A stretch of DNA of 21,037 bases from the NCBI GenBank assembly GCA_000437675.1, contig FR901655.1:1-21037 (forward strand), in the 5' to 3' direction. The notes under the pieces are model-generated. The model had not been told where the DNA came from. It saw only the letters and a program-made list of their open reading frames with translations, and ran no database searches. A program made the position numbers and the translations under genes. Within the stretch, counting starts at the first letter, position 1; the number at the start of each line of letters is the position of its first letter. Of the stretch, positions 16,210-21,037 are shown piece after piece. This DNA is from Prevotella sp. CAG:891. GTDB lineage: Bacteria > Bacteroidota > Bacteroidia > Bacteroidales > Bacteroidaceae.

Positions 16210-17286
16210 ATGGCAGATATTGAAATGTTGCAAGCCCTACATGGTGATGCCTTTATTTTGCATTGTCAAAAAGGCAATAATAAAGGGAACCTTGTTGTAG
16301 ATGGTGGCCCAAATAAAAACTCACGGAATATTGTGAGGGAGTTGGATGCATTAGGTGTGATAGATTTAATGGTGCTAACTCATTATGATGATGACCATAT
16401 CGGAGGAATTTTGTCGTATATAAAGAAACATAAATCAGACAGACCTTTCCCCGTCAAGCATATATGGGCTAATTGTGCGTACGATATTCCTGTTTATACA
16501 TCACCGAACATTTCTTTTGGACAGGCCAAGAAACTTGCGGATGAATTGAAGGAAATAAACGAAGAGTTGGCGCAAGACGGATTTTCTACAATAGATTGGG
16601 AAACTCCAATCGTTGCTGAGAAAGAATCTATAACACTGCCATTTGCTGACATCTTGATTTTATCTCCTAATGCTGGCACAAAAAACATCAATGACAAGAA
16701 TTACATGAATGCTATTCATAATGCGAACATAGGAAGGGAATATTATACAAGGCAAAAGCAAGCATTAAAGAATAGCTTGTCAGAATTGGCATTAGTGAAA
16801 AAGAGGCAACCCAAGGAGAATGATATTCAAGAAGTGATAAACTGGTCTTCAATAGCATTCGTCGTTAGGAGTGATAATTTCAGTATGCTAATGTTGGGAG
16901 ACAGTTATCCATGTTCAATTGTTGAAAGTTTAAAGAATGTAGGCTACAGTACAGACAATCCGCTTTATGTTGATTTTGTAAAAATATCACATCATGGAAG
17001 TCGAAACAATATCAGTAATGAATTGCTTGATATGATAGATTGTGATAGATTCCTAATATCAACAAATGGAGGTAATGGTACATCGTGCCATCCTGATCGC
17101 GAAACGATTGCTAATATAGCCTGTCATGCGAAACGAGATAGAAATAAGTCAATACATCTGTATTTCAACTATCCTATCAGAAAGATAGAAAATGTTGGTT
17201 ACAAATTTATTGAAGAAAAAGAAGTGGAACATTACAATATTGTTGTCCATGAGGATGTACAGCAAATAACAAAAGAATTGGCATGA
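16210..17286 (+). CDS. metallo-beta-lactamase-fold hydrolase (ComEC/Rec2-like), defence cassette
   Basis: This 358-residue protein has an MBL fold. LTHYDDDHIGG at about residues 56-66 is the HxxxDH metal motif (His58, Asp62, His63), LMLGDS near 229-234 gives a metal-bridging Asp, and KISHHGSRNN near 258-267 gives the later His pair. This arrangement resembles the MBL domain of ComEC/Rec2-type proteins, which are suggested nucleases. No signal peptide or membrane helix is visible, so it is expected to be soluble. It is the first of four genes: the stop overlaps the start of the protease gene (ATGA). In predicted conflict systems MBL proteins act as nuclease or hydrolase effectors or regulators. 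Here the target is unknown. DNA is AT-rich (32% G+C by hand count at 16741-16800), unlike the cupin gene just upstream. Confidence 0.8.
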   Translation: MADIEMLQALHGDAFILHCQKGNNKGNLVVDGGPNKNSRNIVRELDALGVIDLMVLTHYDDDHIGGILSYIKKHKSDRPFPVKHIWANCAYDIPVYTSPNISFGQAKKLADELKEINEELAQDGFSTIDWETPIVAEKESITLPFADILILSPNAGTKNINDKNYMNAIHNANIGREYYTRQKQALKNSLSELALVKKRQPKENDIQEVINWSSIAFVVRSDNFSMLMLGDSYPCSIVESLKNVGYSTDNPLYVDFVKISHHGSRNNISNELLDMIDCDRFLISTNGGNGTSCHPDRETIANIACHAKRDRNKSIHLYFNYPIRKIENVGYKFIEEKEVEHYNIVVHEDVQQITKELA

Positions 17287-18404
17287 ATGAATTTGAGGAT
17301 TTGTGTAGCCTTTCTGTCAGAATCAAGTGCAATGATGGAAAGTCAGAGAATGGAGGTTCTGGTACAATTATATTTGATGGTACTCAATACTATGTAATGA
17401 CAGCCGCCCACTGTATAATAAAGAAAGGTACTACAGAATTTTACGAAACAGAAAATATGGTCATTACTTCTTATGCAAACAACACAACTACAACCATTAA
17501 GGTTTTGCAAATAGATAATAGAAGTATAATTGAGGATGATGTAGATTGTGCATTGTTGATAATAGAAAAACCCAACTTGAAATTTGACTACTTCAATAAA
17601 GTTAAATGTTGCGATGAGATTATAGCGGATGAGTCATTTTTCTTTTATGGATATGGTGGCCCCGATGAAGATAATCATGGACGAATGTTTAATGTTGTAC
17701 GCAAAGGTCAGAACCAATGGCATTTGGTAGACGAAAACATTGCCAACCAAAACCTACCTGCAATGAAATTAATGGAGGGAAACTCTGGGGCTGGTGTCTT
17801 TTTCCAACGAATGGGAATATATTATTGTATAGGGTTTGTAAAAAGGCTGTTAGATGAAGAAGGTTCTTTCAATGACGTAATAGTACTCCCCATATCCGTA
17901 TTTGATGAAATGCTCCCTGTGGAAACTAAAGAGACCAAATTCTTTGAACTTGTAAATAATTGGAATAAGAAACATGACACCCTCCTTGAACAAGAGGAAA
18001 AGGACTGTTACAGAAAAGACAATGTTCAATATATACAGAATCTTGAAAGAAAAATGGCAATATTATATCCACATGGAGAAGAAGCTAAAGAAAAAGTGGA
18101 GAAACAACTTGAATGCTATTTGACAGGATTGAGATTGGCAAACAGATTGCAAAAATCTCCGCATATCTACAATAGACTGAAAGAGTATGAGGCAGAAGCA
18201 TACAGTGATTATGCGGATAATAGAAGTTCCTATTTCAGTGATAGTTCGCAAGCCTTAGCTGATTTCAGAAATGTCAAAGAAACAATAAGAACTGCGGTAT
18301 CACAAGCACTGGAATATAGCAGTAATATAAAGCAAATGGTAAATAGTTATGCCAATTATGATGTGGCAGAAAGGTTATTGATTTGTTCACTTGATTATAA
18401 ATAG
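17283..18404 (+). CDS. trypsin-like serine protease with helical C-terminal domain (ABC-3C effector candidate)
   Basis: This is a 373-residue protein. Residues 1-215 form a chymotrypsin-like domain: MTAAHCI puts the catalytic His at 43, EDDVDCALLII gives Asp88, and GNSGAG puts the nucleophile at Ser168. The usual GDSGG is GNSGA, as in some HtrA-like enzymes. There is no signal peptide, so it should act inside the cell. Residues 220-373 are a charged helical domain, as expected for the C-terminal domain by which effectors in ABC three-component systems dock to the ATPase and middle component. The start ATG overlaps the MBL stop by four bases, and the next gene starts four bases after the stop, so these genes are probably co-translated. 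The inferred role is cleavage of a host or phage protein once the ABC component senses infection. Protease family is strong; the system assignment is moderate. Confidence 0.82.
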   Translation: MNEFEDLCSLSVRIKCNDGKSENGGSGTIIFDGTQYYVMTAAHCIIKKGTTEFYETENMVITSYANNTTTTIKVLQIDNRSIIEDDVDCALLIIEKPNLKFDYFNKVKCCDEIIADESFFFYGYGGPDEDNHGRMFNVVRKGQNQWHLVDENIANQNLPAMKLMEGNSGAGVFFQRMGIYYCIGFVKRLLDEEGSFNDVIVLPISVFDEMLPVETKETKFFELVNNWNKKHDTLLEQEEKDCYRKDNVQYIQNLERKMAILYPHGEEAKEKVEKQLECYLTGLRLANRLQKSPHIYNRLKEYEAEAYSDYADNRSSYFSDSSQALADFRNVKETIRTAVSQALEYSSNIKQMVNSYANYDVAERLLICSLDYK

Positions 18405-18408
18405 AATT

Positions 18409-18846
18409 ATGATACAACGTGTATATACTCCAAGGGCATCTGTTGTCTTGTCATCATCGACGATGCAATTTAAGTTGGTCGCCATAATGTTGATTGTCCA
18501 ATACTACAAAAAAATCTCTATACCCAAATTGCAAGTATGTTTATGGGGTGTTCAACTTGACGAAAATCTCCAAATGATACAGGTGTGGAAGAAATACAAG
18601 AGAATTTCAAATGCACCTTGGATAGCGGATGAAGATATTACACCATTGGTTATGCAATGTGTCAGCAACCATTTACTAAAGTTGGAAACGAAAAAAGATA
18701 AGGTTAACGTTGTATTAGACGTTAATGCCAATAATTTTATTTCTGAGATTTCAAATATTGAAATCGGTCAAGAAATAAATGATGACCTACAGCAAATGGG
18801 CAAGTTGTCAGATACCCTTTTAAAAAACATTGAGTTTGACTTCTAA
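18409..18846 (+). CDS. small protein, probable ABC-3C middle component
   Basis: This is a 145-residue protein with no catalytic motif that I recognise. The N-terminal half has a hydrophobic helix followed by YYKKISIPKLQVCLWGVQ, a helix-turn-helix-like pattern. The C-terminal half is polar and helical. Its size and position, between an effector with a C-terminal helical domain and an SMC-like ABC ATPase, match the middle component of ABC three-component systems, thought to link the two. An ATG at 18391 lies in the preceding gene and would add six residues; 18409 is four bases after that gene's stop. It ends twelve bases before the ATPase gene. Assignment is mainly by context. It could instead be a standalone antitoxin or adaptor. 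Confidence 0.6.
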   Translation: MIQRVYTPRASVVLSSSTMQFKLVAIMLIVQYYKKISIPKLQVCLWGVQLDENLQMIQVWKKYKRISNAPWIADEDITPLVMQCVSNHLLKLETKKDKVNVVLDVNANNFISEISNIEIGQEINDDLQQMGKLSDTLLKNIEFDF

Positions 18847-18858
18847 ATTCTAAGTACT

Positions 18859-20955
18859 ATGATGAGAATAGACAAATTGGAAATATCAATTGAAGCACGT
18901 GCCTATAACGACCATAGCGACATACGACATTTTGGGAGAGTATTGGATTTTGCCTCTGGTTTAAATCTTGTTGTGGGAGACAACACTTCAGGCAAGACAA
19001 CACTTGTAGAATGTCTGTTTTATGCGTTGGGAATGGAAGAACTAATCGAAGGTAAACCATGTGATAAAACGTTAGACAAAGCGGTTAAGAGCCAATTTCT
19101 ATACATGGAACCTAATGGCAATCAACACGAGTGGTTGGTTAAGGAATCATTTGTCAGAATACAACTATCAAACACAAATGAAGAGACCATTACTGTCAAG
19201 CGAAAGATAGTATCTGATGATAAGCAACAGAATAAAATGTATGTGTGGAAATCTCCGATTATGGAGAACATGGAACATAGAGATTGTCGAGAGTACTATA
19301 TACATAATAGAGATGATCATAATACAGAACATAACGAAGGCTTTTATGCTTTATTGGCAGAGTTTACGGATTTACCTATAATTTCTGTACCTGCAAGAAA
19401 TACGGATAAAACTATACTTTATATGCAGACAGTGTTCACTGCTTCATATATAGAACAAAAAAGGGGTTGGTCTGATTTCTTTGCGAACATCCGTTCTTAT
19501 AATATAATCAATCCTAAACAAAAGTTAGTTGAATATTTAATGGGGTATGAAACCAACACAGATTTGGTTAATTCGATAGGATTGAAGGAGAAAAGGAAAC
19601 AGTTTGAAAAGCAGTGGGACACCAAGGTAACTGCAGTAAAAAATTATCTTGCATATAATGACTTGTATATAGATGGGTTAGAAACAGAAATTAAGCAACA
19701 GAAAATAGAATTAGATGAACTAAGAATAGCTGTTCGTAGCGAAAGTGTTGAAATAGACACATATATAGAAACGTTGAAACAGCGAATACAAGAATTGGAG
19801 AACAAACAAAAATCCTCACAAGAAGGAAACGGAAGTGAACAGTATTTGGCAGTCTTAAAGAGATATGAGCAACATACAGAAGAATATAAAAACTATTGCA
19901 TAGAGCTCGTTACAGAGGCTGACAAACTAGACAATATCAGGGAGCAAATAAATTATATAGAAAGTGAAATGAAACGCTATGACAGTTTACGCAAGGTAAA
20001 CAATATCATAACCACCCTTGATGTAAAAATATGCCCAACTTGTCATCAGCATTTACCATCGGATATATCAAGTCAGACAGCTTTAACGTTATCTCAGATA
20101 CAAGACAGCCGGAATATGCTGAGTATGCAGAGAAGTTTCTTGGTACCAATGAAGAAACGCTTGGAGGCTGCATTAAAGAATAAAGAACTGAATAAACTAT
20201 ATCTTGACAAGCAACTTAGAAAAGAAGAAGTTGAGGTCAAGATGATGGCTTCACAGAGTAATATAAACCTATATCCATTATCTACAAATGAACAATTTGA
20301 ATTGGTGGATTGCAAAACTAAAGTTGCAACATTGGATGAAGTAGAACTGCATATAAAAGAACAAATAGAACTGTTGGCTCGTATTAAGAAAGGTCATCAG
20401 CAAGTGTGTGATAAGATAAAAGAACTTGGAGATATTGAAGAGGGCGATTTACCAACTGCCAAAATGTTGAGTGCTTTTAGAAAGTTACTCAGAAAATTCA
20501 ATTACACCAGCAATAATATTACCAATGAGGTGTTTTTTAAAGAAGAAAATACCACATATAAATATTTACCAGTAATAAAACATGGTGAGAATAATGAGGA
20601 AGAGATTCGAGCAGACTCATCTGCCTCTGATTTCATTAGAAGTATTTGGGCGTATTATTTGACTCTATTGACCGATAGTAAACGTCATCCAGGTTTTCTT
20701 GTTATGGATGAGCCATGTCAGCACTCAATGAAAGAGGCCAGTTTAACTCATTTATTTGAGGAATGTGCAAGTATTACGGACAAACAGACTATACTCTTTT
20801 GTTCTTCACAGCCCAAGACTGAAGAAAATGAAGAAGAAAAAGAGGAAATGAGTTCAAATCTTATAGAAGAATTGTCCAATATAGTAAAAGACAAGGGCTT
20901 GAATTTGAATTATATAGAAATCGATCCTAAAGCGATAACACTAATAGATAACTAA
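18859..20955 (+). CDS. Rad50/SMC-like ABC ATPase with zinc-hook motif (ABC-3C ATPase candidate)
   Basis: This 698-residue ATPase has Walker A GDNTSGKTT at residues 40-48 and Walker B LVMDEP with Asp617 and Glu618 near the C-terminus. Between them lie long charged coiled-coil segments broken by ICPTCHQHLP (Cys392, Cys395), a Rad50-style zinc hook. The position of the ABC signature is occupied by ADSSASDFIRS near 585, a degenerate form. The switch position after Walker B reads LFCSSQPK, with no His. A Glu-rich patch follows, and the protein ends with about 40 ordinary residues. SMC/Rad50-like ATPases bind and hold nucleic acids. In ABC three-component systems they are thought to be the sensing module controlling an effector. 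The gene is last of four; a weak hairpin plus T-run follows. Of two adjacent ATG codons, the first is used. Confidence 0.85.
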   Translation: MMRIDKLEISIEARAYNDHSDIRHFGRVLDFASGLNLVVGDNTSGKTTLVECLFYALGMEELIEGKPCDKTLDKAVKSQFLYMEPNGNQHEWLVKESFVRIQLSNTNEETITVKRKIVSDDKQQNKMYVWKSPIMENMEHRDCREYYIHNRDDHNTEHNEGFYALLAEFTDLPIISVPARNTDKTILYMQTVFTASYIEQKRGWSDFFANIRSYNIINPKQKLVEYLMGYETNTDLVNSIGLKEKRKQFEKQWDTKVTAVKNYLAYNDLYIDGLETEIKQQKIELDELRIAVRSESVEIDTYIETLKQRIQELENKQKSSQEGNGSEQYLAVLKRYEQHTEEYKNYCIELVTEADKLDNIREQINYIESEMKRYDSLRKVNNIITTLDVKICPTCHQHLPSDISSQTALTLSQIQDSRNMLSMQRSFLVPMKKRLEAALKNKELNKLYLDKQLRKEEVEVKMMASQSNINLYPLSTNEQFELVDCKTKVATLDEVELHIKEQIELLARIKKGHQQVCDKIKELGDIEEGDLPTAKMLSAFRKLLRKFNYTSNNITNEVFFKEENTTYKYLPVIKHGENNEEEIRADSSASDFIRSIWAYYLTLLTDSKRHPGFLVMDEPCQHSMKEASLTHLFEECASITDKQTILFCSSQPKTEENEEEKEEMSSNLIEELSNIVKDKGLNLNYIEIDPKAITLIDN

Positions 20956-20958
20956 GAT

Positions 20959-20990
20959 GATATTTAGTCGTCCCTTAAGAATATCTTTTT
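20959..20990 (+). terminator. weak hairpin plus T-run after the ABC ATPase gene
   Basis: GATATT (20959-20964) and AATATC (20980-20985) can pair around a 15-base loop and are followed at once by TTTTT (20986-20990). The stem is short and AT-rich, so termination would be modest, but the position directly after the last gene of the cassette fits. Nothing else is seen in the final 80 bases. Confidence 0.35.
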
Positions 20991-21037
20991 CAGTTGATAT
21001 TCAGTAATTTAGTTTATAAAATTCTTTGATAAATCTG

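Noticed and set aside
1..21037. CRISPR arrays, tRNA or rRNA genes, intact insertion sequences
   Set aside because: No repeat-spacer pattern, no tRNA cloverleaf or rRNA-like sequence and no transposase with intact catalytic motifs were seen on either strand.

Overview
The window reads as part of a capsular or O-antigen polysaccharide locus of a Bacteroidales bacterium (Bacteroides, Phocaeicola, Prevotella or a relative). This follows from the set of families present (EpsG-like polymerase, WbsX-type GH99-like protein, DUF2334 deacetylase, pyruvyl transferase next to an FrhB-type ferredoxin protein, NTP_transf_5 protein, WecA/WbpL-type transferase, WbuC cupin), the AT-rich DNA and the scarcity of strong Shine-Dalgarno sequences. 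Genus cannot be fixed from sequence reading alone. All intact genes lie on the + strand.

Layout. (1) 3-7143: seven tightly packed genes for variable polysaccharide synthesis, starting with the 3' part of an EpsG/Wzy-like membrane protein, then a WbsX-like protein, two GT4-type glycosyltransferases flanking a DUF2334 deacetylase, a pyruvyl transferase and an FrhB-family protein. Gaps are a few bases or overlaps. (2) 7144-7231: a short gap with nested inverted repeats. (3) 7232-10814: a SIR2-family protein and a HerA/DUF87 ATPase one base apart. This is the composition of the known SIR2-HerA anti-phage system, here placed inside the polysaccharide gene run. (4) 10814-13911: a nucleotidyltransferase-fold protein whose start overlaps the HerA stop, a GT4 glycosyltransferase and an SDR-type nucleotide-sugar epimerase/reductase. 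(5) 13912-14494: a gene-free 583-base stretch with what look like decayed coding fragments on both strands and a strong terminator-like hairpin. (6) 14495-16182: a visibly more GC-rich pair, a WecA/WbpL/MraY-type initiating phospho-sugar transferase and a WbuC-family cupin, probably the conserved end of the polysaccharide locus. (7) 16210-20955: four tightly packed AT-rich genes: an MBL-fold hydrolase, a cytoplasmic trypsin-like protease with a helical C-terminal domain, a small 145-residue protein, and a Rad50/SMC-like ABC ATPase with a zinc-hook motif. This architecture fits the predicted ABC three-component (ABC-3C) conflict systems, with a protease effector and an added MBL protein.

How it works together. 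The polysaccharide genes would begin a lipid-linked repeat unit (WecA/WbpL-type transferase plus the epimerase/reductase), extend and decorate it (glycosyltransferases, deacetylase, pyruvyl transferase) and polymerise it (EpsG-like protein). Two apparent phage-defence modules are embedded in or attached to this surface-polysaccharide locus. The MBL-trypsin-small protein-ABC cassette is the best candidate for a poorly described system. I infer defence from gene families and neighbourhood; nothing in the sequence demonstrates it.
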